Source: Agromyces cerinus subsp. cerinus (GTDB lineage Bacteria; Actinomycetota; Actinomycetes; Actinomycetales; Microbacteriaceae). From it: a DNA stretch of 64,000 bases. The stretch covers positions 248,001 through 312,000 of the forward strand of contig NZ_FSRJ01000001.1 of NCBI RefSeq assembly GCF_900142065.1, given 5' to 3'. The stretch's first letter is position 1. Every line of letters starts with the position of its first letter. The notes below the pieces were generated by a model. That model searched no databases. It was not told the origin of the DNA and was given only the letters and a program-made list of their open reading frames with translations. Position numbers and translations under genes: made by a program. Of the stretch, positions 24,497 through 36,110 are shown one piece after another.

Positions 24497-25627
24497 GTGC
24501 GGGTCGGAGTGATCGGTGGAGGGCAGCTCGCCCGGATGATGATCCCCGCGGCGATCGAACTCGGAGTCGACCTCCGAGTGCTCGCCGAGGCCGAGGGGAT
24601 GTCGGCCGCGATCGCGGCCGATCGCGTCGGCGACTACACCGACACGGCCACCGTGCTCGCGTTCGCGCGCGAGGTCGACGTCATCACCTTCGACCACGAG
24701 CACGTGCCGCAAGACGTGCTGCGGGCGCTCGTCGACGCCGGAGTGGCGGTGCACCCCGGCCCCGATGCACTGCGCATCGCGCAGGACAAGCTCGTCATGC
24801 GCGAGCGCCTCTCCGAACTCGGACTCCCGGTGCCCGACTGGGCCCGCGTCGAGAACGCGGCGGAACTCGACGACTTCATCGCCGACCACGGCGGCGTCGC
24901 GGTCGTGAAGACGCCCCGCGGCGGCTACGACGGCAAGGGCGTGCGCGTCGTGCGCAGCGCCGCGGAGGTCGCCGAGTGGTTCGTCACGCTCGTCGAAGAC
25001 GGCAGCGCCGGCGCCCTCCTCGTCGAGGAGCTCGTCGACTTCCGCCGCGAACTCGCCCAGCTCGTCGCTCGTCGCCCGTCGGGAGAGGTCGTCGCGTGGC
25101 CGCTCGTCGAGACGGTGCAGGTCGGGGGCGTCTGCAGCGAGGTCATCGCGCCGGCGCCCCGATCTGCGGGCCGGCTCGCGGATGTCGCGGCCGACGTCGC
25201 GATCACGATCGCCGAGGGGCTCGGGGTCACCGGCGTGCTCGCCGTCGAACTCTTCGAGACGAGCGACGAGCGGATCCTCGTCAACGAACTCGCGATGCGG
25301 CCGCACAACAGCGGCCACTGGTCGATGGACGGTTCGACCACCGGGCAGTTCGAGCAGCACCTTCGTGCCGTGCTCGACCTGCCGCTCGGCGCCACCGGCA
25401 GCCGCGACGACTGGTCGGTCATGGTCAACGTGCTCGGCGGGCCGGTCGAGGGCTCGCTCGCCGACCGTTACGCTGCCGCGCTCGCCGGCCACCCCACCGT
25501 GAAGGTGCACAACTACGGCAAGGCGCCCCGGCCCGGTCGCAAGATCGGTCACGTCACCGCGACGGGCGACGATCTCGATGCGGTCGTGTACGAGGCGCGG
25601 GCCACGGCGGCGTTCTTCCAGGACTGA
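24497..25627 (+). CDS. purK: 5-(carboxyamino)imidazole ribonucleotide synthase
   Basis: 376 residues. ATP-grasp enzyme with the PurK start VGVIGGGQLARMM, DVITFDHEHVP near 70, KTPRGGYDGKGV near 137 (the ATP-binding glycine loop), LLVEELVDFRRELA and the metal-site LVNELAMRPHNSGHWS near 265. It makes N5-CAIR from AIR, bicarbonate and ATP in purine synthesis, used by PurE 73 bases downstream. Three in-frame GTGs are close together (24479, 24488, 24497); the last is chosen because ACGGAG precedes it and the conserved strand then begins at residue 2. Confidence 0.93.
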   Translation: MRVGVIGGGQLARMMIPAAIELGVDLRVLAEAEGMSAAIAADRVGDYTDTATVLAFAREVDVITFDHEHVPQDVLRALVDAGVAVHPGPDALRIAQDKLVMRERLSELGLPVPDWARVENAAELDDFIADHGGVAVVKTPRGGYDGKGVRVVRSAAEVAEWFVTLVEDGSAGALLVEELVDFRRELAQLVARRPSGEVVAWPLVETVQVGGVCSEVIAPAPRSAGRLADVAADVAITIAEGLGVTGVLAVELFETSDERILVNELAMRPHNSGHWSMDGSTTGQFEQHLRAVLDLPLGATGSRDDWSVMVNVLGGPVEGSLADRYAAALAGHPTVKVHNYGKAPRPGRKIGHVTATGDDLDAVVYEARATAAFFQD

Positions 25628-25686
25628 TGCCGCGGAGTCGGCGGCATCGGCCGCGTGCCCTGCGGTCATCTCACAGCACGCGGCCC

Positions 25687-25692
25687 TACACT
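25687..25692 (+). promoter_or_regulatory. Leaderless-type -10 element (TACACT) for purE
   Basis: TACACT is followed by seven bases and the purE GTG. No ribosome-binding site is seen. Confidence 0.4.
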
Positions 25693-25699
25693 CGATCAA

Positions 25700-26206
25700 G
25701 TGATTGAGACGAACACCGCACCCCTCGTCGGCGTCGTGATGGGTTCCGACTCCGACTGGAACGTGATGCGCGAGGCATCCGCACTGCTCGACGAGTTCGG
25801 CGTCGCGCACGAGGTCGAGGTCGTCTCAGCGCATCGCACGCCCGAGAAGATGATCGCCTACGGCAAGGAGGCGGCTGGGCGCGGCCTCAAGGTCATCATC
25901 GCCGGCGCCGGCGGCGCCGCGCACCTGCCCGGCATGCTCGCCTCGGTCACGACGCTGCCCGTGGTCGGCGTGCCCGTTCCGCTGTCGCGACTCGACGGAC
26001 TCGACTCGCTGCTCTCGATCGTGCAGATGCCCGGCGGCATCCCGGTGGCGACCATGGCCATCGGCGGCGCCAAGAACGCCGGTCTCTTCGCGGTGCGTGT
26101 GCTCGCAGCATCCGACCCTTCCCTCGCCGACGCGCTCGGCACGTACGCGACCGACCTCGCCGCACTCGTCGAGGAGAAGAACGAACGGCTCAAGCAGAAC
26201 CGATGA
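25700..26206 (+). CDS. purE: 5-(carboxyamino)imidazole ribonucleotide mutase
   Basis: 168 residues of the class I PurE family: [14 protein letters not shown] near residue 9 binds the phosphate and carries the conserved [15 protein letters not shown] near 44 holds the catalytic histidine and [11 protein letters not shown] near 74 is the third conserved loop. It converts N5-CAIR to CAIR. The GTG start is chosen because it places the first strand at residue 9 and follows a -10 hexamer. Its stop overlaps the LCP gene as ATGA. Confidence 0.94.
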   Translation: MIETNTAPLVGVVMGSDSDWNVMREASALLDEFGVAHEVEVVSAHRTPEKMIAYGKEAAGRGLKVIIAGAGGAAHLPGMLASVTTLPVVGVPVPLSRLDGLDSLLSIVQMPGGIPVATMAIGGAKNAGLFAVRVLAASDPSLADALGTYATDLAALVEEKNERLKQNR

Positions 26207-27573
26207 CGCTCGCCGCAAGCCCGATCCGCTATCCGGACGCCGCCTCGCGCACGGTCATGACCCGCCGCGCGTGGTGGCTCGTCGTGCTCAACTTCCTGAT
26301 CCCGGGTGCCCCGCAGGTGCTCGCAGGCAGTCGAAAGCTCGGGCGGTTCGGCTTGGGAGCGACGCTCGTGCTGTGGACCTTGGCGATCCTGGCCCTCGTG
26401 GTCTGGCTCCTCTGGCCTGCGACGCTCTACACGGTCTTCTCGATGTCGATCACGCTCTGGATCGTCGCGCTGGTGCTCGCCTTCTACGCGGTGCTCTGGG
26501 TGATCCTGACCCTCGACACGCTGCGGCTCGTGCGCCTCGTGAAGACGGCTCCCTCCGCCCGGGTGTGGGTCGCCGGCCTCACCACCCTCGTCATGGTCGG
26601 GGTCTCGGGTGCGGCGGCCTACGGCGCCTACTTCGCCACGACCACGAGCGGTTTCATCTCGTCGGTGTTCGCCGCCGGCCCGAGCCAGCCGCCGGTCGAC
26701 GGCCGCTACAACATCCTGCTGCTCGGCGGCGATTCCGGCCCCGACCGCGAGGGCATGCGGCCCGACAGCATGACCGTCGTCTCGATCGACGCCGAGACCG
26801 GGCAGGCGGTCACGATCGGCCTGCCGCGCGACCTCGAGTACGTGCCGTTCCCCGAGGACTCGCCGCTCGCGGCCGTCTACCCCGAGGGCTACGGCGCGAT
26901 CGACGGCTGCGAGGTCGACGTCTGCCAGCTCAACTCGATCTACACCGAGGTGGAGCTGAAGAGCCCCGAGATGTACCCGGACGCCGTCGCCGAAGGCAGT
27001 GAGCCCGGCATCGAGGGGGTCAGGGATGCCGCAGAGGGCATCACCGGCCTCGAGATCCAGTACTACGCGCTCATCGACATGCAGGGATTCCAGCAGCTCA
27101 TCGACGCGCTCGGCGGAGTCGACATCAACGTCGACACCCGCATCCCGATCGGCGGCGACGAGGACAACGAGGGCGTCGACGGATGGATCGAGCCCGGCCA
27201 GCAGCACCTCGACGGCTACCACGCGCTCTGGTACGGCCGCGCACGCTACGGCACGGCCGGCGGCGACTACGAGCGGATGGCACGCCAGCGCGTGCTGCAG
27301 GAGGCGGTGCTGCACCAGTTCACGCCGACGAACGTGCTCGCCAAGTTCCAGGAGGTCGCGTCGGCGGGAGCGGACACCGTGAAGACCGACATCCCGCAGT
27401 CGATGCTCGGCTACTTCGTGAACCTCTCCATGAAGACGAAGGAGCTGCCGATCACCTCGGTCGAGCTCGTGCCGGCGAACGGCGTCGACCCCACCGATCC
27501 CGACTGGGACTACATCCGGTCGCTCATCGACGGCGCCCTGGCGCCGGCGACCGAAGCGCCGACAGAGGAGTGA
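26203..27573 (+). CDS. LytR-CpsA-Psr (LCP) family glycopolymer ligase
   Basis: 456 residues. Three or four hydrophobic helices (about 24-145) lead to an extracellular LCP domain: [10 protein letters not shown] near 171, [27 protein letters not shown] near 185-212 with the Asp and Arg residues that bind the polyprenyl pyrophosphate, [22 protein letters not shown] near 287 and [22 protein letters not shown] near 345. LCP enzymes transfer glycopolymers from lipid carriers to peptidoglycan. It overlaps purE by four bases (ATGA), yet its role suits the polysaccharide locus downstream. An internal ATG at 26257 (MTRRAWW) is an alternative start. The multi-helix N-terminus is longer than the single anchor of classic LCP proteins. 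Confidence 0.9.
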   Translation: MTLAASPIRYPDAASRTVMTRRAWWLVVLNFLIPGAPQVLAGSRKLGRFGLGATLVLWTLAILALVVWLLWPATLYTVFSMSITLWIVALVLAFYAVLWVILTLDTLRLVRLVKTAPSARVWVAGLTTLVMVGVSGAAAYGAYFATTTSGFISSVFAAGPSQPPVDGRYNILLLGGDSGPDREGMRPDSMTVVSIDAETGQAVTIGLPRDLEYVPFPEDSPLAAVYPEGYGAIDGCEVDVCQLNSIYTEVELKSPEMYPDAVAEGSEPGIEGVRDAAEGITGLEIQYYALIDMQGFQQLIDALGGVDINVDTRIPIGGDEDNEGVDGWIEPGQQHLDGYHALWYGRARYGTAGGDYERMARQRVLQEAVLHQFTPTNVLAKFQEVASAGADTVKTDIPQSMLGYFVNLSMKTKELPITSVELVPANGVDPTDPDWDYIRSLIDGALAPATEAPTEE

Positions 27574-27577
27574 ACCG

Positions 27578-27615
27578 GGCGATCGAGCGGATGCCGCGGC
27601 ATCCGCTCGATCGCC
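27578..27615. terminator. Perfect 38-bp palindrome between convergent genes
   Basis: GGCGATCGAGCGGATGCCG is followed directly by its exact reverse complement, two 19-base arms with no loop. It begins four bases after the LCP stop and lies before the stop of the opposing glycosyltransferase, so it can end both transcripts. Confidence 0.7.
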
Positions 27616-27663
27616 TGAGGCAGCGCACGAATCGGCTCGGCTCGATTCGGATCGCGCCTCGGC

Positions 27664-28812
27664 TCAGAGGTCGGCGTGCAGTTGCCAGACGCGCTCGGCG
27701 GAGTCCCGCCAGCTGAAGGCGTGCGCGCGATCGCTGGCCGTCACGGAGAGGCGCTCGGCGAGTGCCGGGGACTCGACCACGGTGCTGATCGCCGCCGCGA
27801 GTCGCTCGGTGTAGCCGCCGCCGATGCCGATCGGCACCATCAGGCCGCCCTCCGCCGCCACTTCGACGTAGGCGGGGGTGTCGGAGTGGATCACCGGCAA
27901 CCCGAACGAGAACGCCTCGATGAGCGAGGTGCCCGACCCCTCGTCGTGACTCGGCGCGACGAACGCCGAGGCGCCCGCGAGGATCACGGACAGGTCGGCG
28001 GCATCGGTGGTGTCGATGGCATGCACGCGACGCGGGTCGACGCCAGCCTCTTCTGCGACGGTCGCGAGATGCAACTCGCCCCACGTCGGCTGGCCGATGA
28101 CGACGAGGTCGATGTCGGGCATGCCGGGCCGGCCGAGGGCGCCGAGCAGGTCGAGCACCCCCTTGCGGGGCTCGAGCGTGCCCGTCGCCACGAGGTAGGC
28201 CGCCGGAAGCGCGAGCCGCGCCGCGCGGGCGGCGGAGTCGGCAGCATCGGTCGGAACGACCAGTCCCGGCCGGGGAGCCGTGCCGATGACGCGCACGCGG
28301 TCGCCGAGGTCGACCACCTGGGTGAGCCGCTCCGCGAGCGCGTGCGTCGGCACGACCACCGCGTCGGCGTGCTTGCGGGCTCGCTTCAGCATGCTCTTGT
28401 GCCACGCGACCGAGGTGGTCGTGAGCGACTCGGGATGGGTCCAGGCGAGGAGGTCGTGCACGGTGACGACGACCTGGTCGCCGGAGACGGTGCGGTCGTG
28501 CCGGCGGAGCGGGGCGAAGAGCCCGGGGGCGTGGATCATGCCGCCGCCGGGCGAGGTCGTCAAGCCGAGTTGCCATGCTGCGGCGAGCTCTCGGCGTGCG
28601 AGTGTGGTCTTGTAGAGCCCGGCGAGGCCGGGGAACTCCGACTCGAGGCGTTCGTAGTCGGCCGGAGCCGATGAGGAGACGATGCCCTCGACCTCGCAGC
28701 CGGGAGGCGCTGCCTGGATCAGGGCGCGGGTGAGGGCCTCGCTGTAGGCGCCGAGGGGGCCGGGGACCGGCGCGATGACCTGATCGACGATCATGCGGAG
28801 GGTCGTGGGCAT
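27664..28812 (-). CDS. Glycosyltransferase family 4 (GT-B)
   Basis: 382 residues of a two-domain GT-B enzyme. The N-domain starts MIVDQVIAPVPGPLGAYSEALTRAL-like, with VVVTVHDLLAWTHPES near 110. The C-domain has YLVATGTLEPRKGV near 206 and FVAPSHDEGSGTSLIEAFSFGLP near 287, the glutamate pair that binds the sugar nucleotide. It would act in the cytoplasm on a lipid-linked glycan; donor and acceptor are unknown. GAAGGAG six bases before the ATG supports the start. It is divergent from the two GT2 genes. Confidence 0.85.
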   Translation of the reverse strand: MPTTLRMIVDQVIAPVPGPLGAYSEALTRALIQAAPPGCEVEGIVSSSAPADYERLESEFPGLAGLYKTTLARRELAAAWQLGLTTSPGGGMIHAPGLFAPLRRHDRTVSGDQVVVTVHDLLAWTHPESLTTTSVAWHKSMLKRARKHADAVVVPTHALAERLTQVVDLGDRVRVIGTAPRPGLVVPTDAADSAARAARLALPAAYLVATGTLEPRKGVLDLLGALGRPGMPDIDLVVIGQPTWGELHLATVAEEAGVDPRRVHAIDTTDAADLSVILAGASAFVAPSHDEGSGTSLIEAFSFGLPVIHSDTPAYVEVAAEGGLMVPIGIGGGYTERLAAAISTVVESPALAERLSVTASDRAHAFSWRDSAERVWQLHADL

Positions 28813-28961
28813 GTGGCTCCTTCGTGCGTTCGGTGCGCGGGCACCTCGACCAATCTAGCGTCGCGTACCTTGGAATCAGCGGGAATCCAGCGCCTGTGGA
28901 GGGAACGGGCCGCGCGACAGGGCAAGATGGAGTGTTCCCCGTCCTCGAACCCGAAGAGTCA

Positions 28962-29912
28962 ATGAGTTCGTCAGCTGCCAGCCCTCGCGTGATCGCGGTC
29001 GTCGTCGCCTACAATCGGCGCGATCTTCTCGTCGAGGTGCTCGAGGCCCTCGCCGCCCAGCGGCATCCGCTCGCTCGCGTCGTCGTCGTCGACAACGCCT
29101 CGACGGATGACTCGGCCCAGGTCGCGCTCGCTGCCGGCAGCCTCGTCGACCTCGTTTCGCTGCCGCGCAACACGGGCGGCGCAGGCGGCTTCGCCGCCGG
29201 GATGGCCGTCGCACTCGACCGCCACGAGCCCGACTGGCTCTGGCTCATGGACGACGACACCGTGCCGACCCCCGATGCGCTCGCCGCCCTGCTCGCCGCG
29301 GTCGACGGCACCGATGTCGTCGCCGCAGGTTCCCGGGTGATCTGGACCGACGGCTCCGAACATCCGATGAACACGCCGAGGGCCAAGCCGTTCGTCTCGA
29401 AGGCCGAACGCGTCGCGGCCGCCCGTCGCGGCGCCGTCGCCATCCGGAGCACCTCGTTCGTCTCGATGCTCGTTCGCGCCGATGTCGTGCGCGAGGTCGG
29501 ACTGCCGATCGCCGACTACTTCATCTGGAACGACGACTTCGAGTACTCGACGCGGGTGCTGCGCGGTCGCCGGGGCCTGCACGTGCCGGCATCCGTCGTC
29601 GTGCACAAGACGAAGGTGCTCGGCTCGACCGACGCCGACCCGGGGCCGCGCTTCTACTACGAGGTGCGCAACAAGCTGTGGATGTTCCGGCGGTCGCAGA
29701 GCCTGTCGGCGTTCGAGAAGGCGCTCTACGGGGCGTCCAGCGTGCGACGGTGGATCAGGACGTTCGTCCGCTCGTCCGATCGTGCGGTGCTCCGAGACGG
29801 CTGGCGGCGCGGTTACCGCGACGGCACGCGCACCCGGCCGCGGCCGAACGCGTCGTCGCTTGCCGGCCTCGGACCGGCCTCCGCCTCGGTCGAGGCGGTG
29901 GAGCAGGCGTGA
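28962..29912 (+). CDS. Glycosyltransferase family 2, GlfT1/rhamnosyltransferase-like
   Basis: 316 residues. GT-A fold: VIAVVVAYNRRDLLVEVL at the start, VVVVDNASTDDS near 40, RNTGGAGGFAAGM near 69, LWLMDDDTVPTPDAL near 92 with the metal-binding aspartates and IWNDDFEYSTRV near 183 with the catalytic region. The NTGGAGGFAAGM block and overall order resemble mycobacterial GlfT1 and WbbL, suggesting the first galactofuranose or rhamnose additions on a lipid-linked primer. The inner ATG at 28962 is preferred because the 46 residues upstream are not family-like. It overlaps the next GT gene as GTGA. Confidence 0.83.
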   Translation: MSSSAASPRVIAVVVAYNRRDLLVEVLEALAAQRHPLARVVVVDNASTDDSAQVALAAGSLVDLVSLPRNTGGAGGFAAGMAVALDRHEPDWLWLMDDDTVPTPDALAALLAAVDGTDVVAAGSRVIWTDGSEHPMNTPRAKPFVSKAERVAAARRGAVAIRSTSFVSMLVRADVVREVGLPIADYFIWNDDFEYSTRVLRGRRGLHVPASVVVHKTKVLGSTDADPGPRFYYEVRNKLWMFRRSQSLSAFEKALYGASSVRRWIRTFVRSSDRAVLRDGWRRGYRDGTRTRPRPNASSLAGLGPASASVEAVEQA

Positions 29913-30730
29913 ACGGTGCCTTCTCGCTGCTGATCCCCGTCTATCGCGGCGACGACCCCGCTCATTTCGCGAAGGCGTTCTCGTCGAGCGTCGGCGAACA
30001 GACTGTGAAGCCTGCGCAAGTGGTGCTCGTGCAGGACGGACCGGTCGGCGACGTGCTCGCCGCAGCGATCGACCACGCGGTGGAGTCCAGCCCGGTGCCG
30101 GTGACCCGGCATCGGATCGAGGACAACGTCGGACTTGCCCGCGCGCTCGACGTCGGCCTGACCCTGTGCGAGCACGAGATCGTCGCCCGCATGGATGCCG
30201 ACGACATCTCGTTGCCCGAGCGGTTCGCGCGTCAGCTGCCGGTCGTCGAAGGCGGTGTCGACCTCGTCGGCACCGGCATGTTCGAGTTCCTCGATGACGG
30301 GGGCGCCATCGTCGCCCGTCGTGTTCCGCGCACCGGGCACGACGAGATCTCGCGGTACGCGAGGTTCCACGACCCGTTCAGCCACCCGACCGTGATGTAC
30401 CGGCGGAGCGCCGTGCAGCGCGCGGGCGGCTACCAGCCGCTCGGCCTCATGGAGGACTACTGGCTGTTCGCGCGGATGATCGATGCTGGTGCATCCGTCG
30501 AGAACATCCCCGACCCGCTCGTGATGTACCGAGTCGGCGCCGGCGCCTACGCGCGCCGTGGCGGCCAGGCCCAGTGGCGCAGCGAGCTGGAGCTGCAGCG
30601 CGCGCTGCGGCGCATCCGCTTCACGAGCCGCTGGGAGTACGTGCGCAACGTGAGCGTTCGCGGCGTGTACCGATTCGTTCCCGAAGGCGTGCGCAAGATC
30701 GCCTACCGGCGACTCATCGCGAAGGGCTGA
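29909..30730 (+). CDS. Glycosyltransferase family 2
   Basis: 273 residues, GTG start overlapping the previous stop. GT-A motifs: FSLLIPVYRGDDPAHF, QVVLVQDGPVGD, DNVGLARALDVGL near 70, EIVARMDADDISLPERF near 88 with the DxD metal site and a DPFSHPTVMYRRSA to LMEDYWLFARMID stretch near 150-180 with the catalytic acid. It looks like a WaaE/LgtA-type inverting transferase from the surface-glycan pathway. It is translationally coupled to the GlfT1-like gene. Sugar specificity is unknown. Confidence 0.83.
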   Translation: MNGAFSLLIPVYRGDDPAHFAKAFSSSVGEQTVKPAQVVLVQDGPVGDVLAAAIDHAVESSPVPVTRHRIEDNVGLARALDVGLTLCEHEIVARMDADDISLPERFARQLPVVEGGVDLVGTGMFEFLDDGGAIVARRVPRTGHDEISRYARFHDPFSHPTVMYRRSAVQRAGGYQPLGLMEDYWLFARMIDAGASVENIPDPLVMYRVGAGAYARRGGQAQWRSELELQRALRRIRFTSRWEYVRNVSVRGVYRFVPEGVRKIAYRRLIAKG

Positions 30731-30783
30731 TCCGGCGATCGGTCGTGTGCGACGCGCACGACCCGGTCGTCGGGAGGCCGCCC

Positions 30784-30819
30784 GATGCTGTTCCGCGCGG
30801 ACACGCCCGGAACAGCATC
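30784..30819. terminator. 11-bp hairpin between convergent genes
   Basis: GATGCTGTTCC (30784-30794) pairs with GGAACAGCATC (30809-30819) across a 14-base loop. It lies between the plus-strand GT2 and the end of the rml operon. Confidence 0.6.
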
Positions 30820-30826
30820 AGGGGAG

Positions 30827-32824
30827 TCACTCGGCGTCGTCGAACTCGTAGACGTGCACGGGGGTGTCCTTCCACTGGATCACGTCGCGCTCGACGAGAC
30901 AGCCCTGGGGCAGTTCGTCGCGCGACATCACCGTCGTCAGCTCGGGGTAGGACTCGCGCAGGCTGCACGGGTTCGCGGTGATCGTGATGACGTTGTAGTT
31001 CGTCGCCTCGACCTCGACGCCCGGCTCCTCGGTCCAGACGATCCGGATCCGGCTGCCACCGCGATTCCAGGCCTCCTCTGCCGCGCCGGAGGGATCGAGC
31101 CGCTCCCATTGCTCCGCTCGCGGACCTGACGGCTGCGGCCCCGAGAGCGAGGGCAATCCGTTGGCGAGCATGATCGCGTCCATGGCCCGGAAGTCGCTGG
31201 CCCAGACCTCGCCCGCCGCACGGACGTCGTCGGCCGCAGCGGCGAAATAGCGCGCCGGATCCGAATCCCGGTATCCGCCGAGCCCGACCGTGATCGGATT
31301 CACGGTTGCGGTCGACCCGGCGGCGAGGAGTGCGACGATCGCGATCGCCCAGACCTTGTCGCCCCATCGGACCATGAGGAAGGCGGCCGCACCCGACAGG
31401 ATGCCGGCGATCCAGACCGCGGCCGTCGACATGTCGGGAATGATGAACCGTTGCAGGAGGGAACCCGCGTACAGACCGATCGCGGCCACCACCACCGCGA
31501 TGCCGGCCGCGCGCGCCGTGCTCGTGCGTATGCGGGAGAGCATCAGGCACAGCACCAGCACGCCGATGATGCCGACGACCTGCGCGGCACGCTGCGACGG
31601 CATCTGGCTGAAGATCGGAAGCCGGGCGCTCGCGTCACCGAATGCCAGCGAGGCCCATGCGAGCCACACCAGGCCCCAGCCGAGGAGGACGCCGACCGGC
31701 AGCCAGAGCCGCCATTCGCGCTTCACGAGGCGCACCAATGCTCCGGTGACGAGCAGCGCGACCATGACGAACGCGACCGTCCACGATGCGGCGAGTTCGC
31801 TCTTGTTGGTCATCCCGCCGAACGAGGTCAGTTCACCGCGATCGACCGCGAGCGCCGACGGAGCCCCGAACAGCATCTCGAAGATGGTCGGGGCCGAGGG
31901 GAGCCGGCGGTCACCCGGGTAGAGCGTGTTGCCCATCGCGACGAGGCCATCGCGGACATCGGCCAGCATGCCGATCATCAGGACGACGGTGAGCAGACCG
32001 ACTCCGACGAGATAGCCCCATCGGATCCTCGGCCGGGCCTCGCGGTCGAGGAGGATGCGCAGGGCGCTCACGATGAGGAGCGGGACACCGAGCAGGAGCG
32101 ACCAGAGCAGGTAGGCCGAAGGGATTCCCGCGAGCAGGATGGCCGCGACGATGCCGAACGGCAGGGCGCGCCAGATCCGTCCGGCAGCGATTCGCCGGTA
32201 CCCGGCCAGGAGGGCGACGCACCCCGCGAGCGTGAATCCCATGACGTTGACGGGCTGCAGCGACCACCACGCGACCGCGGGCGAGGCCGCGATGAGGAGG
32301 CCGGCGAGCCACCCGAGTCTGCTGTTGAATCCGAGCTGCCGGAACCAGATCGGCATGCACGCCAGGAACAGGATCGTCGGCAGCCACCAGTGGAGGCTGA
32401 ACAGGATCGCGTCGGGGATGATCCCCGCGAGACGGAGGATCGTCCCATCGAAGAAGACGAGGGCGCCGACGGGGCCGCCCTCGCTGTAGCGCATGGCGAG
32501 CCCGGCCTGCTCCGCGAGGGGCGGGAACGACGGCAACCCATTGGTCGACATGATCGACAGGAACGTCGGCGTGCCGCCGAGGTACTCGTCCCAGCGGATC
32601 TCCTGAGCGTTGCCGGCCAGGATTCCGTCGCGACCGCCCGTTGTCTGCTGCAGGTAGTCCTGAGTGAGGTTGGACGTGGTCGTGCCGGTGAGGACGAGCG
32701 CCGCGAAGACCGCGAACAGCAGGACGTGCGCCCAACGATCGTTCACGCTCAGCCACACCACCGCGCGCGTCGACCACTTCCGGAACGTGCTGCGAGTGGC
32801 GCCGGTCCGCGACGATTCAGTCAT
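30827..32824 (-). CDS. Large multi-pass membrane protein of the rml operon, function unknown
   Basis: 665 residues. About 13 hydrophobic helices extend from residue 30 to 510, followed by a soluble extracytoplasmic C-terminal domain of about 150 residues containing ARYFAAAADD, FRAMDAIMLANGLPSLSG and a cysteine pair (NPCSLRESYP, QGCLVERD). After helix 1 there is a long loop with GNAQEIRWDEYLGGTP. The layout resembles GT-C glycosyltransferases or other membrane proteins that handle lipid-linked sugars, but no catalytic signature was recognised with certainty. It lies three bases after rmlCD and is the last gene of the rmlA-rmlB-rmlCD operon, so use of rhamnosyl lipids is a reasonable guess. Confidence 0.7.
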   Translation of the reverse strand: MTESSRTGATRSTFRKWSTRAVVWLSVNDRWAHVLLFAVFAALVLTGTTTSNLTQDYLQQTTGGRDGILAGNAQEIRWDEYLGGTPTFLSIMSTNGLPSFPPLAEQAGLAMRYSEGGPVGALVFFDGTILRLAGIIPDAILFSLHWWLPTILFLACMPIWFRQLGFNSRLGWLAGLLIAASPAVAWWSLQPVNVMGFTLAGCVALLAGYRRIAAGRIWRALPFGIVAAILLAGIPSAYLLWSLLLGVPLLIVSALRILLDREARPRIRWGYLVGVGLLTVVLMIGMLADVRDGLVAMGNTLYPGDRRLPSAPTIFEMLFGAPSALAVDRGELTSFGGMTNKSELAASWTVAFVMVALLVTGALVRLVKREWRLWLPVGVLLGWGLVWLAWASLAFGDASARLPIFSQMPSQRAAQVVGIIGVLVLCLMLSRIRTSTARAAGIAVVVAAIGLYAGSLLQRFIIPDMSTAAVWIAGILSGAAAFLMVRWGDKVWAIAIVALLAAGSTATVNPITVGLGGYRDSDPARYFAAAADDVRAAGEVWASDFRAMDAIMLANGLPSLSGPQPSGPRAEQWERLDPSGAAEEAWNRGGSRIRIVWTEEPGVEVEATNYNVITITANPCSLRESYPELTTVMSRDELPQGCLVERDVIQWKDTPVHVYEFDDAE

Positions 32825-32827
32825 CCG

Positions 32828-34242
32828 CTACTGCTCCGCGGTCAGATAGTTCGTCAGTGAGTCCACCATCGGCGTGGTCGTGAAACCCGTGTCCTCGAGC
32901 TTCGCGAGCTCGAGGACGCTGTTTCGAGGTCTCGGAGCGACCAGAGCCGTCGTGTCGCGGAAGTAGTCGTCGGTCGACACCGACGAGACGCGCGCAGGAT
33001 CGTGGCCCGTGAGCGAGAAGACTCGTCGGGCGATATCCGCCCACGACATCGGTTCGCCGGAACCCGAGAGGTTGTACACGCCGTACGCGGGCCGGGTCTC
33101 GAGGAGATGGCGGATGCCTCGGGCGAGGTCGTCGGTGAACGTGAGCCGGCCGATCTGATCGGAGACGACCTTCGGGTCGATGCCGCGGTCGGCGAGCGAT
33201 GCCATCGTCGAGACGAAGTTCTTGCCCTCGCCGATGACCCACGACGTGCGGACGACGTAGTGGCCCGGCACTGTCGAGACGATCGCGTCGCCGGCGGCCT
33301 TCGTCTGCCCGTAGACGCCGAGCGGGGAGAACGGGTCGCTCTCGCGATAGGGGCGCTCGAGTGTGCCGTCGAACACGTAGTCGCTCGAGACGTGCACGAG
33401 CGTGATTCGGTGAGCGGTTGCGACACGCGCAAGCGCCGCGACGCCCGCCACGTTGGCGGCCCATGCGTCGCGTCGCCCTTCGGGGGTCTCTGCGAGGTCG
33501 ACGGCGGTGTAGGCGGCAGCGTTGACGATGGCGGCGTAGTCGCCCCACCGGCGTGCGCCGTCGAGTTCCGGCGACGTGAGATCGAGCTCGGCTCGTCCGG
33601 CGAACTCGACGCGGTCGGACCCGCCGAACTCGGCGCGCAACGCCGTGCCGAGCTGGCCACCTGCGCCGACGACGAGGATCTTCTTCGGCGGCACCGGCGT
33701 CACCTCCGCCAGACGGGGGTGTGCGAGATCCTTCTCCGACACCTCCGCGTCCGAGAGCGCGATGGGCCAGGGCACGTCGGCGGTCTCGTCGGCGAGATTG
33801 AGGAAGGTGTACTGCGCGTCGGGCGACCAGTGGTCGTTGACGAGGTAGGTGTACGCGGTGTCGGGTTCGAGCGTCTGGTAGGCGTTGCCGACGCCCCGCG
33901 GAACGAAGATCGCGCGAGACGGATCGAGCTCGGTCGTGAAGACGGCACCGAACGTCGGCCCCTCGCGCAGGTCGACCCACGCGCCGAAGATGCGTCCGGT
34001 GGCGATCGAGACCCACTTGTCCCACGGCTCGGCGTGGATGCCGCGAGTCGTGCCGACGGCGTCGTTGAACGAGATGTTGTTCTGCACCGGGCCGAAGTCC
34101 TCGAGCCCGAGTGCGGTCATCTTCGCGCGCTGCCAGTTCTCTTTGAACCAACCGCGGTTGTCCCCGTGCACCGGGAGTTCCCAGACGACGAGACCGGGAA
34201 TCGGCGTCTCGATGGTGCGGAGCTGCTTGCCGAACTCTGCCA

Positions 34243-34243
<1 letters not shown>
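32828..34243 (-). CDS. rmlCD: Fused dTDP-4-dehydrorhamnose 3,5-epimerase / dTDP-4-dehydrorhamnose reductase
   Basis: 471 residues. Residues 1-195 are an RmlC cupin-type epimerase (GWFKENWQ, NNISFNDAVGTTRGIHAEPWDKW, FVPRGVGNAYQTLEPDTAYTY). Residues 200-471 are an RmlD reductase with ILVVGAGGQLGTAL, SSDYVFDG, PLGVYGQTKAAGD (YxxxK) and VVRTSWVIGEGKNFV. Together they turn dTDP-4-keto-6-deoxyglucose into dTDP-L-rhamnose. The GTG start overlaps the rmlB stop by one base (TAGTG). The RmlC/RmlD fusion is known in actinobacteria related to Microbacteriaceae and Micrococcales. The RmlC histidine of the usual RGxHxQ is kept, though the neighbourhood reads GIHAEP. Confidence 0.92.
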
Positions 34244-36110
<1,867 letters not shown>

